Of a DNA stretch of 64,000 nucleotides, positions 1 to 12,286 are shown piece by piece. Position 1 is the first letter of the stretch. Every line of letters begins with the position of its first letter. Both the position numbers and the translations under genes were made by a program. This DNA is from Lysobacter sp. ISL-50 (GTDB taxonomy: Bacteria > Pseudomonadota > Gammaproteobacteria > Xanthomonadales > Xanthomonadaceae). Under the pieces are notes generated by a model, which was not told the origin of the DNA, did not search any database, and worked only from the letters and a program-made list of their open reading frames with translations. The stretch spans positions 62,001 through 126,000 of the forward strand of contig NZ_JAGGRI010000001.1 of assembly GCF_018612875.1 (NCBI RefSeq). Reading direction: 5' to 3'.

Positions 1-492
1 CGCCGATCATCGCCTCAACCGCTTCCAGGTCGGGCAGCAGCGCGGCATCGTCGTTGAGGCGCACGCGCGCCTGCACGCCGTGCGGCAGGACATCGCCTTC
101 GCGGCCTTCCAGGGTGAGGCTGTCGGCGGCCACCGTGACCAGGCGTGGGAAGCCCTGGGTCAGCAGGGCGAAATACGGCAGGCGCGAGGCGGCGCTGAGC
201 GCCTTGAGCACGACCACCTTGCTGCCCAGGCCGCCGGGTTCGCGCGCCAGTCCGGACAGTTCGCCGAACGCGATCAGCGGCAAGGTCCAACCGCGCCAGC
301 GGGTCTGGCCGAGCAGCCAGCGCGGCGCGCCGGTGATCGGCGCGGGCGGCGCGTACGACAGCACCTCGGCGATGGTCGCGTTGGGCAGCAGCAGACGGGC
401 GCCGCCGACCTGGATCAACACGCCGCGGATGTCGGTCTGGACCGACGCCGATGCGTCGCCGGCGGAGTCGCTGTTTTGGTTTTCGTTCGACA
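1..492 (-). CDS. chpC: CheW-like adaptor ChpC, 3' end outside window
   Basis: This is the last gene of the pil-chp cluster and runs off the left edge, so about 164 N-terminal residues are visible and no stop codon. A CheW-type adaptor couples chemoreceptor to histidine kinase in the cytoplasm. The visible part has an acidic, Ser/Asp-rich start followed by a CheW-like fold (IRGVLIQVGGARLLLPNATI, then a WLLGQTRWRGWTLPLI stretch typical of CheW strands). The ATG at 492 has a GAGGA sequence about 10 bases upstream. It follows chpB by 137 bases on the same strand. Position after ChpB matches chpC of Pseudomonas and Xylella. Family assignment is firm; the name chpC rests on gene order. Confidence 0.82.
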
Positions 493-629
493 TCGCGCGA
501 ATCCTCGCCGCGGCGGCCGCGGCTTGTTGCGAAGGCTTCGACGGACGAAGCCGGTGGTTGACGCGTCGCGGCCGCCATCGGGCGACCGCTTTGGAACAAC
601 GCCGCGCTGCGCGTCGCCGCGCGGCGCGA

Positions 630-2648
630 TCAGATCGGGCTTTGCCTGGACCAGCGCGCCGCCAGCTTGGCCGCCAGATCGGCCGGCTGGCCGTGACCGG
701 CGCCGCGCGCGATCGCCGCGCTGGCGGCGGCCGCGTCGTAGCAGCCGTCGGGCGCCTGGCCGGCGATCAGCGCACCGTGCGCGGACAGCTTCATCGCCGC
801 ATCGACCTGGCCCGGATCGGCGCCGCTGAACAACAGCACCGCGCTGTCGGACGCGGGCAGCGCCTCGAGCACGTCGCCGCCTTCGACGAACTGGATGCCG
901 CTGTCGCCCGCTTCGATGCCCACGCCCGCCGGCAGGATGTAGATCACCCCGTCGATGGTGCGCGAGCCCGGTTCGGCGAGCTTGACCAGCACCGAGGTCG
1001 CGCGCTGCATCTGCGCGACCAGCTTGTCGTAACGGCCGCCGTCCAGGCGCTGTTGCACCAGCACCGGACGATCGAAATTTTCCGGCAGCGCGCCGAGCAA
1101 CTGGCGCACCGCATCCGGGCCGCCGATGCCGGCGAGCACCAGCACCGCGCCGCTGCGGGTCGAGGCCGGCAAGCGGTCATCGACCAGTTCCAGGCCGGAG
1201 ATGCGGCGCTCTAGTTCGTCCAGATCGTGCTTGCCCACCGAGGCCGCGCCATGCGCGCCGCTCTGGCCGGTGGCGGCGCTGACCAGACTGGCCTCGTCGC
1301 TGAAGGACCAGTCCGGCACCGGCGGCGCCGCCGCGGCCGGAATGCGATCGACCAGCGGCGCGGCTTCGGTGCTCAGGTCGAAATCCAGGCCGGACTCGAA
1401 GGTGAAGTTTTCCGCGTCGCCGTCGCGGCGCTCGCCGCGGCCGTCGTCGAAATCGATCGGCGCGATCGGCGTGGAATCGCGATGGGTCGCGTCGAAATCG
1501 ATGCGCGCGCCTTCGGCGGCGAACGAGGCATCCAGATCGACCAGTTCCTGCACCTGATTCGGCGCCGGCGCGCGCCACACTTCCAGGTCGCCCAGGCCGG
1601 CTTCGTCGAGCGCGGGCAGACCGGTGTCGACGCTGTCGGCTTGAACCCATTGATCGACCGCCGGCGAATACGGCTGCGCTTCGCCCGGCACCGCCGACTG
1701 CTTGTCGGCCGCTTCCAGGGTGAGGCCTTCGAAATCGAAATCCGCATCGCGCTTGTCGTCGAACGCCACCGGCTGCGCGGTCAGTTCTTCGACCGCACCG
1801 TCGGCCGGATAGGCGTCGATTTCGATGAAATCGGCGTCGCCGCCCGGCGCGGCGGTGCCGAGCGCCTGACGGGCGAAGAACTCGCGCGCTTCGTCGGGCA
1901 ACGGCGGCGGTTCGGACAGGATGCGGTCGCCGGCCGAGCCGGTCGGCGCGACGCGCGCCAGCTCGCCGAGTTGTTCGGCGGCGGCGAACGAGGAAGGATC
2001 GGACGCGGGTTCGACCGAAACGGCATCGAACACCGGCGCGGAAGTCGCCGCCGGACTGGAACGCAGATCGTCCGCTCCGGCATCGGCCGCGTCGAAGCTT
2101 TCCGCTTCGAAGGCCTCGACCGCTTCGATTTCCTCGATCTCGCCGAACGCCGATGCGTCCGCCGCTTCGACCTGCTGCAACGGCACCAGGCCGACATCGG
2201 CCGCCACCGGTTCCTGCGCCAGCGGCGAGGTATCGGATTGCGGGCGCTGGAACCCGTCCGCGACCAGCACGGGCGCCGCTTCCGGCTCCGGCTCGCGGCC
2301 CGGCGGCAGCACGTCGTCGTGACGATTGAGCTTGGCGCTGAGGTGGCGCGCCCAGCGCGCCGCGTCCCAGCCTTCGCGCGAGGCGGCCAGTTCGGCCTCC
2401 TCGAAGATCACTTCGATCGAAGGATCGATCAGCACGTTCTCGAACCGGTCCAGCGCGTCTTCGGCGGCCGGATCGAGCACGACCACGACCACGTCCGGAT
2501 CGGCCGAATCCAGCGCGGCCGGATCGAGCACGGTCGGATCGCCTTCCAGCACCAGGTTCGCGCCGGCTTCCACCAGCGCGCCGCGCAGGCGCTCGCAGGC
2601 GACGCCGGCTCGCGCCAACAACACTACGCGACGTTCTGCTTCAGCCAT
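630..2648 (-). CDS. chpB: ChpB, CheB-like protein with degenerate methylesterase site
   Basis: Protein of 672 residues. CheB methylesterases demethylate chemoreceptors. The N-terminal ~100 residues ([25 protein letters not shown]) resemble a degenerate receiver. About 400 acidic, low-complexity residues follow, and residues ~500-672 align by eye with the CheB catalytic domain. The catalytic positions look lost: the usual GxSxGG serine loop reads [10 protein letters not shown], the QH histidine motif reads QQRLDGGR, and the GMGxDG aspartate loop reads SGADPGQ. The ATG at 2648 overlaps the chpA stop by 8 bases, indicating translational coupling; an in-frame ATG lies 18 bases further upstream. 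Membership of the CheB family is clear. Lack of enzyme activity is my inference from the missing triad. Confidence 0.85.
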   Translation of the reverse strand: MAEAERRVVLLARAGVACERLRGALVEAGANLVLEGDPTVLDPAALDSADPDVVVVVLDPAAEDALDRFENVLIDPSIEVIFEEAELAASREGWDAARWARHLSAKLNRHDDVLPPGREPEPEAAPVLVADGFQRPQSDTSPLAQEPVAADVGLVPLQQVEAADASAFGEIEEIEAVEAFEAESFDAADAGADDLRSSPAATSAPVFDAVSVEPASDPSSFAAAEQLGELARVAPTGSAGDRILSEPPPLPDEAREFFARQALGTAAPGGDADFIEIDAYPADGAVEELTAQPVAFDDKRDADFDFEGLTLEAADKQSAVPGEAQPYSPAVDQWVQADSVDTGLPALDEAGLGDLEVWRAPAPNQVQELVDLDASFAAEGARIDFDATHRDSTPIAPIDFDDGRGERRDGDAENFTFESGLDFDLSTEAAPLVDRIPAAAAPPVPDWSFSDEASLVSAATGQSGAHGAASVGKHDLDELERRISGLELVDDRLPASTRSGAVLVLAGIGGPDAVRQLLGALPENFDRPVLVQQRLDGGRYDKLVAQMQRATSVLVKLAEPGSRTIDGVIYILPAGVGIEAGDSGIQFVEGGDVLEALPASDSAVLLFSGADPGQVDAAMKLSAHGALIAGQAPDGCYDAAAASAAIARGAGHGQPADLAAKLAARWSRQSPI

Positions 2649-5600
2649 GACTACGCGAAATTCCAAGCAGTTCGAACACGTTGCGGATCAATTCGGGCTC
2701 CTGATAAGGCTTGCCGAGATAGCGCTCGACGCCGATCTCGAACGCGCGCTGGCGGTGTTTTTCGCCGGTACGCGAGGTGATCATCACGATCGGCACGTCG
2801 CGCAGATGCGGGTCGGCCTTCATTTGCGTGGCCAGCTCGTAGCCGTCCATGCGCGGCATTTCGATGTCCAGCAGCATGAGGTCGGGCACGCGTTCGGCCA
2901 GACGCTCAAGCGCGTCGATGCCGTCCTTCGCCGTGACCACTTCGAAGTTGTGGCGCTCCAGCACGCGGCCGGTGACCTTGCGCATGGTCACCGAGTCGTC
3001 GACCACCATCACCAGCGGCACGCGGCGGGTTTCGGCCGGAACCGGCGGCGGCGGCGCGTTCAGGGCGAAGTCCTGCAGCAGCGCGGCGCGGCGGCGCACC
3101 AGCGGCGCGACGTCGAGAATCACCACCACGCGGCCGTCGCCCATGATCGTCGCGCCGAAAATGCCCGGCACCGAAGCGACCTGCGGGCCGACCGGCTTGA
3201 CCACGATTTCGCGGTTGCCGATGACCTGGTCGATGGTGACCGCGGCGCGCAGATCGCCGGAGCGGATCAGCAGCAGCGGCATCTGCAACTGGCCTTCGGC
3301 CTTGGCCGGCGCATGGCCGACCAGGACGCCCAGATCGTGGACGTGATAGTCCTCGCCGCCGTAGCGGTAGGCCACATCGCCCGCGTCGAGCAGTTCGCGC
3401 GACAGGCGGCCGACGCCGCGCACCGAGGCGATCGGCACGGCGAAGGTGATGTCGCCGATGCGCACGAACACCGCCTGGGTGACCGCGAGCGTCTGCGGCA
3501 GGCGCAGGGTGAAGTGAACGCCCTTGCCCGGGTTGGAATGGATGTCGAGCGTGCCGCCGAGCTGGCGCACTTCGCTGGCCACCACGTCCATGCCGACGCC
3601 GCGGCCGGCGAGGCGGCTGACTTCGTCGGCGGTGGAGAAGCCCGGTTCCAGGATCAGCGTGTCGAGATCGGCTTCCGACAGCACCGCGTCGGTGCGGACC
3701 AGACCGCGTTCTTCGCCGCGGCGGCGGATCGCGGCGCGGTCGAGACCGGCGCCGTCGTCGGCCACTTCCAGCACGACTTCCGAACCTTCACGGCGTACCG
3801 CGATGCGCACCGTGCCTTCTTCCGGCTTGCCGGCGGCGCGGCGCTGTTCGGGTTTTTCCAGGCCGTGCGCGACCGCGTTGCGGAGCATGTGCTCCAGCGG
3901 CGCGGTCATGCGTTCGAGCACGTTGCGGTCGAGTTCGCCCTGGGTGCCTTCCAGCTTCAGCGCGACCTGCTTGCCCAGTTCGGTCGAAGCCTGACGCACC
4001 ACGCGGCGCAGACGCGGCAGCAGCGTATCGAACGGCACCATGCGCGTGCGCATGAGGCCTTCCTGCAGCTCCGAGCTCACGCGCGACTGTTGCAGCAGCA
4101 GGGTTTCGTACTGGCGGGTCAGATCGTCGAGGGTGATCTGCAGGCTGTTCTGGTCGGCCGCCGATTCGCCCAGCGCGCGCGAGAGCTGCTGCAGGGTCGA
4201 GAAACGGTCGAGTTCCAGCGGATCGAAGGACTGGTCGCCCGATTCGCCCTCGCGCTGGTAGCGCGCGATGATCTGCGCTTCGGTTTCGATTTCCAGGCGG
4301 CGCAGCTGATCGCGCATGCGCAGGTTGGTCGCGGCCATTTCCGCGATCGCGCCGCGGAACGCGCCGAGCTGCTGTTCCAGGCGGGCGCGGTAGATCGCGA
4401 CTTCGCCGGCGTAGTTGACGAGGCGGTCGAGCAGGTCGGCGCGGATGCGCACCTGTTCCTGCGGAGCGCGCACGCCGATGTCGTCTTCGTCCGCGAACGG
4501 CGCGTCCACGATCGGCGCCGACAGCGGCTTGAGCGCGCCGGTATCGGCGGCCGCGGCCTGCGCCGCGCCCTCGCCTTCGTAGCCTTCGGCCATGCCCGGC
4601 AGCGCTTCGCCGCGCGAGCGCGCTTCGAACACCGAGATCAGCGCGTTGGGCATGGCGATCGCCTTGCGCCCGCCGACCCGGGTGACCATCGCGTGGAGTC
4701 GGTCGAAACCGCGCTCGAGCAGGACGATGCCGTCGCGGCCGAGTTCGACGCGGTTATCGACCACCGATTCCAGCAGCGATTCCATGACGTGGCCGAGTTC
4801 GCCCACGGCCATGATGCCGGCCATGCGCGCGCCGCCCTTGAGCGTGTGCAGATCGCGCTGCAGGCCGACCAGCGGCTCGCGCTCGTTCGGCGCTTCGCGC
4901 AGTTGCGCGAGCAGGCCGTCGGAGTGGTCGAGCAGGTCGCCACCCTCTTCCACGAAGATATCGACCAGTTCCGGATCGAGCTCGCTCAGGTCGAGCGAGG
5001 CTTCCGGGTCCGGATCGGCGCTGGAGGCCTGCGCGAACGCGGCCGCGAGCGCGGCGGAGATGCCGGCCACGGCGCTGCTCGGCGCGGCCGCACGGCGCGC
5101 GGCCTGCGCGGCTTCGGCGGCGGCGGCCGCTTCGGCTTCGCGGGCCAGGTCTTGCAGATGGGCCTGGACGAGTTCGTCCGGCTCGCTGTTGGCCGCTTCC
5201 AGATATTCGGCCTGCAGACGGTCGGCTTCGTCGCGTTGGGCCGCGGCGATGCGCTCGGCTTCCAGGCGTTGTGCTTCGGCCTGTTCCGCGGCGAGGCGTT
5301 CGGCTTCCAGGCGTTCGGCTTCGGCTTGTTCCGTAGCGAAGCGTTCGGCTTCCAGACGTTCGGCTTCGGCCTGTTCCGCAGCGAGGCGTTCGGCTTCCAT
5401 GCGCTCGGCTTCGGCCTGTTCGGCGGCGAGGCGCTCGGCTTCCAAGCGTTCGGCTTCAGCCTGCTCGGCAGCGAGACGCTCGGCCTCCAGACGCGCGGCT
5501 TCGGCCTGCTCGGCGGCCAGACGCTCGACTTCGACGCGTTGCGCTTCGGCCGCGTACTCGGCTTCCAGGCGTTCGTATTCCAGGCGCTCTTCTTCCGCGA

Positions 5601-8600
5601 TGCGCTCGGCTTCCAGGCGCTCGGCCTGCAAGCGCGCGGCTTCGGCCTGCTCCGCGGTGAGGCGTTCGGCCGCGGCCTGCGCTTCGGCGGCCAGGCGTTC
5701 GGCTTCGCGACGCTCGGCTTCCACGCGCGCGGCTTCGGCTTGTTCGGCGGCGAGGCGTTCGGCTTCCTGACGCGCGGCTTCGGCCTGTTCCGCAGCGAGG
5801 CGTTCGGCTTCCAGACGCGCGGCTTCGGCTTGCTCCGCGGCCAGACGCTCGGCTTCCAGACGCGCGGCTTCAGCTTGCTCCGCGGCCAGACGTTCGGCTT
5901 CCAGGCGTGCGGCTTCGGCTTGTTCCGCGGCCAGACGTTCGGCTTCCAGGCGTGCGGCTTCGGCTTGTTCCGCGGCCAGACGCTCGGCTTCTAGGCGTGC
6001 GACTTCGGCCTGTTCCGCGGCCAGACGCTCGGCTTCCAGGCGTGCGGCTTGCGCTTGCTCCGCGGCGAGGCGTTCGGCTTCCAGGCGCGCGGCTTCGGCG
6101 CGCTCGGCTTCAGCGCGCGCGGCGGCGGCTTGTTCGGCGGCGATACGCGCGGCTTGCGCTTGTTCCGCGGCGACGCGCTCGGCTTCGGCGCGTTCGGCCT
6201 GGGCACGCGCGGCTTGCGCCTGTTCGGCGGCGATGCGTTCGGCCGCGGCCTGTTCGGCGACGGCGCGCTCGGCGTCGACGCGGGCTTTTTCGATGCTGTG
6301 ATAGCCCAGGCCCAACGCACCCAGGGTGCGCGCGTCGAGCTCGCCCGGCAGCTCGTCGAGATTGATCTCGAAGGCTTCTTCGTTGGACGCGGGCGTGGCG
6401 GTCTGGGCCGGCGCCGGGCCGTCTTCGCTCTCGCGCTGCAGATCGTAGCCTTCGAAAGCGCTCAGATCGGTGGCGGTGAGTTCGGACAACTCCTGGCCAT
6501 CGGGCAATTCGTCGAGTTCGATTTCGAACTCTTCCACGATCATTGGCGAGCGCGCGTCGGGCAGGCTGTCGCGCAGCGCGGCGATGCGTTCGGGCAGGCC
6601 GAGGAACATCGGCACGTGCGGAGTCGGCGACTTCAGAGCCTCGACCGTGCGGCGGATCGCGTCGGCGACCGCGCCCAGCGCGGAGATGCCTTCGCTGCTG
6701 GCCGGCGCGCCGCTGGCGAGCAGGCGCTTGACGTAGGCTTCGGTCGGCGCGGTGACGTCGGTGATGACCGGCACTTCGGTCATCGCGAAGGCGCCGTTCA
6801 AGGTGTGGATCGAACGCTGCAGTTGATCGCTGGCCAGTTGCGGCTTGGCCTGCGCGCTGGCGAGCCAGGCCTCGATGGTGACGAGGTGGCCGGCGACTTC
6901 GCCGTCGAGGATTTCCAGCAGCACCGGATCGACCGAGGCCGGCACGTACGGGCCTTCGGTGACGATCGCCGGCGCCGCGGCGGCTTCGGCCGGCTGCTCG
7001 GCGGACACCGGCGCGGGCGCCTGGTAGAACGCTTCTTCGCCGCTGGCGAGCAGGTCGGCATGCGCTTCGATGCCGGCCACATCCACGCTCAGCGGCGCTT
7101 CGTTGCGCAGCGCGGCATAGAAGCCCGGCAGTGCGCGATGCGCGTTCTCGATCAGATCGATGACCTGCGGGCTGGCCGGACGGCCGTGTTCGCGCACCCG
7201 GTTGAGCAGGTTTTCGATCTTCCAGCTGAATTCGCCCAGGGTGCGCGCGCCGACCAGGCGGCCGCTGCCCTTGAGGGTGTGGAACACGCGCCGCACCGGC
7301 TGCACGCGCGCCAAGTCTTCCGGCGCTTCGCGCCAGGCCGGCAGCAGGTGATCGAGGTTGGCGATTTCTTCTTCGAATTCCTCGAGGAAGATTTCCCGCA
7401 CTTCGTCGTCGATGTCGTCCACGGTCTCGAAGCCGCCGTGGGCGGGCTGCGACTGGCCGAGGAAGGACGGCGGCGAGGACGGCACCGCTTCCATCAGCGC
7501 GCTGTTGACCAGCCCGCCGGAGACACGTTCGGTGATGTCGGCCGCTTGCGCCGGCGGCTGCGCCGGGTTCGGCTCGGCGTCGAAGGCCGAGGCGTACTGG
7601 GCGGCGCCGTGTTCGGCATCGACCGGTTCCGACGAGGTGGACAGCTCGCGCGCCTGCACGTCGGACAAGGTCCATTCGGCGGCGGCGGGGATCTGGTTCT
7701 GCGCGGGCGGCGTCGGCGCGGCGGCCGGCTTCTGCGCGGCTTCGGCGGTCGCGGAGACCGCGGCTTGCTCGGCCTGCGGCTCGGCCCGGACCACGTCCGG
7801 CAGCGGCCAGTAGCGCAGCGCTTCCAGGCTCTGGCGGGCGATGTCGAGGATGTCGTCGCGGTTCGGGCGTTGCTCGCGCAGCGCTTCGAGGTAGTACTCC
7901 AGGCTGGCCAGGGCATCGGCCAGGGTGTCGAGCTGCTGGCCGCTGGGCACGCGGCGGCGGCCGATCAGTTCGACTTCGGTGTAGCGCTTGACGCCGGTCA
8001 GGTAATCGGCGGCCAGCGGCAGCTCGATCATGCGCAGGGCGCCGGCGACTTCGTCCAGCACGCGCGGCACTTCGATGAGTTCTTCGTGATCCCACTTGGT
8101 CTCGACGAAGGCGACGAAGGACTGGCGCGCGTCGCCGAAGTTGGCGATGGCTTCGCGCGCGACCACGTCGAGCACCTTGCGCGCTTCGCCGGCGAGCAGG
8201 TCTTCCTCGGCCTTGTCGTCGGGCAGGCCCAGGCGCGAGACCTGGTCGTCGAGCGAGGCGTCCACGTACAACAGGGCGCCGGCGACATCCAGCAAGGTGC
8301 CTTCGTCGGCGGCGCGGCGGCCGTCGGCGATTTCGCTCATGGCCTCGCGCTGCTGCAGCACCACGGTGCGGGCCATGCCCAGCCCCATCATGCCGAGCGT
8401 GTCGCTGACCCGGGCCAGGGCTTCGACCTGCGGGCGCAGTTCGCCCGGGTCGGTCTGGTTGGTGCGCAGGTGCAGGTCGAGCGCGTCCTTGACCCGCAGC
8501 AGGTCTTCCTTGATCGCCGCCGCGACGGTGTCGAGCAGGGCGCGATTGCGGCCGCTGAGGCTGCCGCGGGCGTGTTCGAGTTCCGATTCGCTGGGCAGGT

Positions 8601-9489
8601 GCGCGGCGAGTTCGAAGGTCTGGCGCAGGTCGTCCAGCGCCGGATGGCGGCCGTCGCTGTGGGCGACGTGATACAGCAGTTGGCGGGTCGGCTCGGCGGC
8701 GGGCTCGCCGCGCGGCGCGCTGAAGCCGTCGTCGGCCAGCATCTGCCGCGCTTCGCGCTCGACGCCGCCGAAGGCCTGGCGCAGCGCGCGGGTCGGCGGC
8801 AGAGCGCCGTCGCGCAGCGCGTGGGCCACGGAGGATGCGACCCACAGCATGCGCCGCACCGGTTCCAGCACCACGTCGGCCAGCAGGCCGTCGATGGCCG
8901 AGGCCAGTTGCGAAGCGTTGCCCGGCGCGCCGTCTTCCGGCCATGCGGCCAGAGCGTCGCGCAGCGAGGCCAGATGCGGAGCGCTGGTGTTGCGGCCGCC
9001 GGCGGCGCCGACCGGCAGCGGCGGCGGCAGGTGCGCCGGCAGCGGACGGTCGAGGTTCGGCGCGAACAGCACGCTTTCGTTGAGGCCCGACTCGCCGCGC
9101 GTGGCGCGCAGCTCGTTGAGTAAGGGCAGCAGCACGATCGGAATATCGCGATGGCCGCCCTGCAGGCGTTCCAGGTAATCGGGCAGCAGCACCACGCCGC
9201 GCATCAGCGCCGCGCAGGCTTCGTCGCGGTCGTGGACCGCGCCTTGCTGCAGCGCCACGGCCAGGCGCTCCATTTCCTCGGCGACCATCGCCGGGGCGTA
9301 CAGCTCGACCATGCGCAGGGTGCCGTGCACCTGGTGCAGATGGTTGGCGCACACGCGCATGCGCGAGGTGTCGGCGGGATCTTCGGCGAACGCCTCGATC
9401 TCCTGCCGCGCCTGACGCAGGGTTTCGTCCAGCTCGGGCTTGATCCAGCCCAGCGTGGTGGTGTCGATGGCTTCGCGCAGCGCGGTCAT
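2641..9489 (-). CDS. chpA: Hybrid chemotaxis histidine kinase ChpA/PilL
   Basis: CheA-like kinase of 2282 residues that controls type IV pilus twitching by phosphorylating PilG and PilH. Three Hpt-like sites are visible: [11 protein letters not shown] (His near 737), HTLNGAF (near 895) and [11 protein letters not shown] (near 1548). Residues ~1075-1420 are an Ala/Glu/Arg/Gln coiled coil of 15-residue repeats. After the last Hpt come a dimerisation region, an HATPase core (N box [12 protein letters not shown] box GRGVGMDVV), a CheW domain, and a C-terminal receiver ([21 protein letters not shown]). I chose ATG 9489 ([15 protein letters not shown]), ten codons inside the longest frame, because the upstream residues are Arg-rich and unlike the family. 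It follows pilJ with no pilK between, and overlaps chpB by 8 bases. Confidence 0.95.
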   Translation of the reverse strand: MTALREAIDTTTLGWIKPELDETLRQARQEIEAFAEDPADTSRMRVCANHLHQVHGTLRMVELYAPAMVAEEMERLAVALQQGAVHDRDEACAALMRGVVLLPDYLERLQGGHRDIPIVLLPLLNELRATRGESGLNESVLFAPNLDRPLPAHLPPPLPVGAAGGRNTSAPHLASLRDALAAWPEDGAPGNASQLASAIDGLLADVVLEPVRRMLWVASSVAHALRDGALPPTRALRQAFGGVEREARQMLADDGFSAPRGEPAAEPTRQLLYHVAHSDGRHPALDDLRQTFELAAHLPSESELEHARGSLSGRNRALLDTVAAAIKEDLLRVKDALDLHLRTNQTDPGELRPQVEALARVSDTLGMMGLGMARTVVLQQREAMSEIADGRRAADEGTLLDVAGALLYVDASLDDQVSRLGLPDDKAEEDLLAGEARKVLDVVAREAIANFGDARQSFVAFVETKWDHEELIEVPRVLDEVAGALRMIELPLAADYLTGVKRYTEVELIGRRRVPSGQQLDTLADALASLEYYLEALREQRPNRDDILDIARQSLEALRYWPLPDVVRAEPQAEQAAVSATAEAAQKPAAAPTPPAQNQIPAAAEWTLSDVQARELSTSSEPVDAEHGAAQYASAFDAEPNPAQPPAQAADITERVSGGLVNSALMEAVPSSPPSFLGQSQPAHGGFETVDDIDDEVREIFLEEFEEEIANLDHLLPAWREAPEDLARVQPVRRVFHTLKGSGRLVGARTLGEFSWKIENLLNRVREHGRPASPQVIDLIENAHRALPGFYAALRNEAPLSVDVAGIEAHADLLASGEEAFYQAPAPVSAEQPAEAAAAPAIVTEGPYVPASVDPVLLEILDGEVAGHLVTIEAWLASAQAKPQLASDQLQRSIHTLNGAFAMTEVPVITDVTAPTEAYVKRLLASGAPASSEGISALGAVADAIRRTVEALKSPTPHVPMFLGLPERIAALRDSLPDARSPMIVEEFEIELDELPDGQELSELTATDLSAFEGYDLQRESEDGPAPAQTATPASNEEAFEINLDELPGELDARTLGALGLGYHSIEKARVDAERAVAEQAAAERIAAEQAQAARAQAERAEAERVAAEQAQAARIAAEQAAAARAEAERAEAARLEAERLAAEQAQAARLEAERLAAEQAEVARLEAERLAAEQAEAARLEAERLAAEQAEAARLEAERLAAEQAEAARLEAERLAAEQAEAARLEAERLAAEQAEAARQEAERLAAEQAEAARVEAERREAERLAAEAQAAAERLTAEQAEAARLQAERLEAERIAEEERLEYERLEAEYAAEAQRVEVERLAAEQAEAARLEAERLAAEQAEAERLEAERLAAEQAEAERMEAERLAAEQAEAERLEAERFATEQAEAERLEAERLAAEQAEAQRLEAERIAAAQRDEADRLQAEYLEAANSEPDELVQAHLQDLAREAEAAAAAEAAQAARRAAAPSSAVAGISAALAAAFAQASSADPDPEASLDLSELDPELVDIFVEEGGDLLDHSDGLLAQLREAPNEREPLVGLQRDLHTLKGGARMAGIMAVGELGHVMESLLESVVDNRVELGRDGIVLLERGFDRLHAMVTRVGGRKAIAMPNALISVFEARSRGEALPGMAEGYEGEGAAQAAAADTGALKPLSAPIVDAPFADEDDIGVRAPQEQVRIRADLLDRLVNYAGEVAIYRARLEQQLGAFRGAIAEMAATNLRMRDQLRRLEIETEAQIIARYQREGESGDQSFDPLELDRFSTLQQLSRALGESAADQNSLQITLDDLTRQYETLLLQQSRVSSELQEGLMRTRMVPFDTLLPRLRRVVRQASTELGKQVALKLEGTQGELDRNVLERMTAPLEHMLRNAVAHGLEKPEQRRAAGKPEEGTVRIAVRREGSEVVLEVADDGAGLDRAAIRRRGEERGLVRTDAVLSEADLDTLILEPGFSTADEVSRLAGRGVGMDVVASEVRQLGGTLDIHSNPGKGVHFTLRLPQTLAVTQAVFVRIGDITFAVPIASVRGVGRLSRELLDAGDVAYRYGGEDYHVHDLGVLVGHAPAKAEGQLQMPLLLIRSGDLRAAVTIDQVIGNREIVVKPVGPQVASVPGIFGATIMGDGRVVVILDVAPLVRRRAALLQDFALNAPPPPVPAETRRVPLVMVVDDSVTMRKVTGRVLERHNFEVVTAKDGIDALERLAERVPDLMLLDIEMPRMDGYELATQMKADPHLRDVPIVMITSRTGEKHRQRAFEIGVERYLGKPYQEPELIRNVFELLGISRSHG
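5230..6260 (-). repeat. 45-bp tandem repeat array inside chpA
   Basis: A roughly 1 kb array of imperfect 45-bp units, strongest at 5750-6080, encodes the 15-residue unit [15 protein letters not shown] and variants. The length stays in frame, and the product should be a long charged helix or coiled coil joining the second and third Hpt-like domains. Neighbouring units are nearly identical in DNA, which points to recent expansion by slippage or recombination. Confidence 0.9.
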
Positions 9490-9656
9490 GACGTGATCCG
9501 CCCTTCTACGCGGCCGCATCGCAGACGCGGTCCATGGCTCAGCCAGCGATGTGTCGGACGCTTCATCCTCGGTACAACCCTTTCGTATGTCTGTGCCGCC
9601 TGCTGCAACTGCCGGTCCATCACCGCACCTCGCTCAAACGGCTCCGCTGCCCGCCC

Positions 9657-11675
9657 TCAGGCCGGCAGCTTGAAGTCGGCGACCGAACGGCGCAGGTCGG
9701 CGGCCAACTGCGCGAGGTTTCCAATCGATGCCGCGGTCTGATTGGCGCCTTGCGAAGTCTGCGAGGTGATCTGCTGAATCGTGTTCATCGTCTGGGTGAT
9801 GTTCGAGGCCGCGCTGGACTGCTGCTGGGCCGCGCTGGAAATGCCTTGAATCAGGTTGGACAAATCCGACGACACCTTTTCGATCTCGCCCAGTGCGGTA
9901 CCGGCGTCTTCCGCCAATCGCGCACCGGCGACCACTTCCGACGTCGTCTGTTCCATCGAGCTCACAGCTTCGTTGGTGTCGGACTGAATTGTCTGGACCA
10001 ATGTCTCGATTCGCTTCGTCGCGTTGGACGCGCGTTCGGCGAGTCGCTGCACTTCGTCGGCCACCACCGCGAACCCGCGGCCCGCTTCGCCGGCCGAGGC
10101 CGCCTGGATGGCCGCGTTGAGCGCGAGGATGTTGGTCTGTTCGGAAATGTCGTTGATCAGTTCGACGATCGAGCCGATTTCCTGCGAGCTTTCGCCCAGT
10201 CGCTTGATGCGCTTGGAGGTCTCCTGGATCTGGTCGCGGATCGAGTCCATGCCTTGAATCGTCTGCCGCACCACGCCCGCGCCCTTGGTCGCGATCTGCA
10301 CCGAGCGCTGCGCCACGTCGGCCGACTCGGCGGAGTTCTTCGAGACCTGATCGATCGAGGCCGCGATTTCGCTGATGCGGTCGGAGGCGGAGTTGATTTC
10401 CTGCGCCTGGTGTTCGGCGGCCTCGGCCAGATGCATGGCGGTGGCCTGGGTTTCCTGCGCGCTGGACGCGACCTGCACCGAGGTGTCGGTAATGGTCTGC
10501 ACCAGGCTGCGCAGCTGTTCGACGGCGAAGTTGATCGAGTCGGCGATCGCGCCGGTCATGTCCTCGGTGACGGTGGCCTTCACCGTCAGGTCGCCTTCGG
10601 CGAGCGAACCCATTTCGTCCAGCAAGCGCATGATCGCTTCCTGGTTACGGTCGTTGAGTTCCTTCGTGGTCTGGTAGCGGCGCTGCTGGGCGTAGTTCAG
10701 CGAGAACAGCAAGCCGCCGATGGCGATCAGCGCGACCAGGCCGGAGATGATCGATACCCAGATGTTGCCGAACACGCTGGTGTCGCGCACCGAGCCGAAC
10801 GAGGTGAAGGCGCTGAACAGCGATTCGCTCTCGGCCAGCATCTTGTCCGAGCCGCCGGTGATCGATTCGGCCGCCGCCTGCGCCTGGAACAGGTTCTTGG
10901 AGCTGCCGGAGATGGCGTCCAGATCCTTCTTCATTTCCAGCCACAGCGCCTCGGCCTGACCCAGCGCGGCCAGCGCGCCGCCGTTGGACAGCGCGTTGAC
11001 GCCGAAGGAGGCGTCGCCCTTGCGCAGGCCGGTAAGGATGTTGCCGAACACGATCGCGTCGCGGCCGAGCGCTTCGCCGGCCATGCCGGCGCCGCTGCCG
11101 CCGGCGCGGATTTCGGTGATGCGGCGGGCCATGGTCGCCGACAGCACCACCTGGCGCAGGGCGATGTAGACCTGCGAGGACGGCGAACCCGACGCCGACA
11201 TCGCGCGGACCAGCTCGTCCAGGCGCGCCTGCAACTGCGGCACGCGGCCGGAGAAGCTGTCGGCGTTCTTGGCCAGGGCCAGCACCGCTTGCTCGGAGGC
11301 GATCACCTGATCGGCGCTCTTGCCCATCGGCTCCCAGCTCTTGCTGACCACGCCGATCGGGCCCGACACGCCGGCGGTGTTGCCGTAGTTGTCGTTGAGG
11401 CGCTGGATGTCGCCGTCGATCGCCGCCTTGGTCTTCTTGAACTCGGCGAAGGTGTCCTTGTTGCCGCCGACCGCTTCACGCCCCTGCACCGCGAGCTTCT
11501 GCGAGTTGACCTGCAGGCGCGAGGCCGCCGAGCTGGCGCCGCCCAAACGGGCCGCCTTCCAGGTCGCGTAGCCTGTATTGAGGCCGAACACCAACACCGA
11601 TAGGCCCAGCACGATCAGCCAGGTATTGGCGCCCAGTAGGCGGCTCTTGCCGGCGTTGTCCATCACAGTGCTCAT
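9657..11675 (-). CDS. pilJ: Methyl-accepting chemotaxis protein PilJ
   Basis: Inner-membrane chemoreceptor of 672 residues feeding ChpA. Transmembrane segments lie at about residues 17-36 ([17 protein letters not shown]) and 305-328 ([15 protein letters not shown]). They flank a PilJ-type periplasmic domain and are followed by HAMP and a signalling helix. The conserved hairpin tip contains [15 protein letters not shown] followed by [14 protein letters not shown]. The start at 11675 is the upstream one of two close ATGs (the other is 11663, MDNAGKSRL); a TGAGG lies about 12 bases before the first. It sits between pilI and chpA, with 55 and 167 bases on either side. No pilK methyltransferase gene lies next to it. 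Confidence 0.95.
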   Translation of the reverse strand: MSTVMDNAGKSRLLGANTWLIVLGLSVLVFGLNTGYATWKAARLGGASSAASRLQVNSQKLAVQGREAVGGNKDTFAEFKKTKAAIDGDIQRLNDNYGNTAGVSGPIGVVSKSWEPMGKSADQVIASEQAVLALAKNADSFSGRVPQLQARLDELVRAMSASGSPSSQVYIALRQVVLSATMARRITEIRAGGSGAGMAGEALGRDAIVFGNILTGLRKGDASFGVNALSNGGALAALGQAEALWLEMKKDLDAISGSSKNLFQAQAAAESITGGSDKMLAESESLFSAFTSFGSVRDTSVFGNIWVSIISGLVALIAIGGLLFSLNYAQQRRYQTTKELNDRNQEAIMRLLDEMGSLAEGDLTVKATVTEDMTGAIADSINFAVEQLRSLVQTITDTSVQVASSAQETQATAMHLAEAAEHQAQEINSASDRISEIAASIDQVSKNSAESADVAQRSVQIATKGAGVVRQTIQGMDSIRDQIQETSKRIKRLGESSQEIGSIVELINDISEQTNILALNAAIQAASAGEAGRGFAVVADEVQRLAERASNATKRIETLVQTIQSDTNEAVSSMEQTTSEVVAGARLAEDAGTALGEIEKVSSDLSNLIQGISSAAQQQSSAASNITQTMNTIQQITSQTSQGANQTAASIGNLAQLAADLRRSVADFKLPA

Positions 11676-11730
11676 GGTTCGGAAACCTCAGGTGTACGTG
11701 CGTTTGCGTGCTGGATTGAAGGGAGCGGCT

Positions 11731-12282
11731 TCAGGCCGCTGCTTGTCGGAATTCGGGAGTGCGCGCCAGCCGGTCGAGGCTGAAGATGCCCCAGGGCTGG
11801 CCATCGATGCGGTAGGCGCGATCGATGAAATGGGTGTAACGCCCCTCGATGAGGCCGTCGCCGGCCGCTTCTTCGAGGCTGACCTGCTGCTGGTCGTGGA
11901 AGCTGCGCTGGCCGTAGAGCTCGTCGATCAGCACCGCCACGTCGCCGCCGGGCTGGCGCACCAGCAAGATGCGCTGGCCTTCGTGCAGCACGGTGCGCTC
12001 GCCTTCCAGGAACTGCTTGAGATCGACGATCGGCAGCAGGCTGCCGCGCACGTTGGCCAGCCCGAGCATCCACGGCTGCGCGCCGGGAACCTGGGTGACC
12101 TGCGGCAGCGAGAGGATTTCCACCACCTCGGTGAAGGTCGAGGCCAGCCGGCGCCCGCCGATGCGGTAGCCGACGCCGCGCCACAGGCCGGGCGCATCGA
12201 GCTGTTCGGGCAGACCGGGTACGTGCGCCAGGGAGCGGCGCTCGTAATCGCTCAGCACATCGAACGGCGGCTTCAAGATCAT
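11731..12282 (-). CDS. pilI: CheW-like adaptor PilI
   Basis: Protein of 183 residues spanning one CheW domain. Signature stretches are GYRIGGRRLASTFTEVVEIL, PWMLGLANVRGSLLPIVDL and DVAVLIDELYG. By family knowledge it tethers ChpA to PilJ in the cytoplasmic array that controls pilus extension and retraction. The stop of pilH is 4 bases upstream of its ATG, so it is in the same transcript. Length is usual for PilI. Confidence 0.93.
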   Translation of the reverse strand: MILKPPFDVLSDYERRSLAHVPGLPEQLDAPGLWRGVGYRIGGRRLASTFTEVVEILSLPQVTQVPGAQPWMLGLANVRGSLLPIVDLKQFLEGERTVLHEGQRILLVRQPGGDVAVLIDELYGQRSFHDQQQVSLEEAAGDGLIEGRYTHFIDRAYRIDGQPWGIFSLDRLARTPEFRQAAA

Positions 12283-12286
12283 CGTG

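Noticed and set aside
5230-6260. CRISPR array
   Set aside because: Units are contiguous 45-bp coding repeats without unique spacers and keep the chpA frame.
2326-9123. Very long open frames on the plus strand opposite chpA
   Set aside because: They are GC-driven shadows of chpA: Arg/His/Gln-rich or Phe/Gly-repeat sequence with no domain, and the minus frame has clear kinase motifs.
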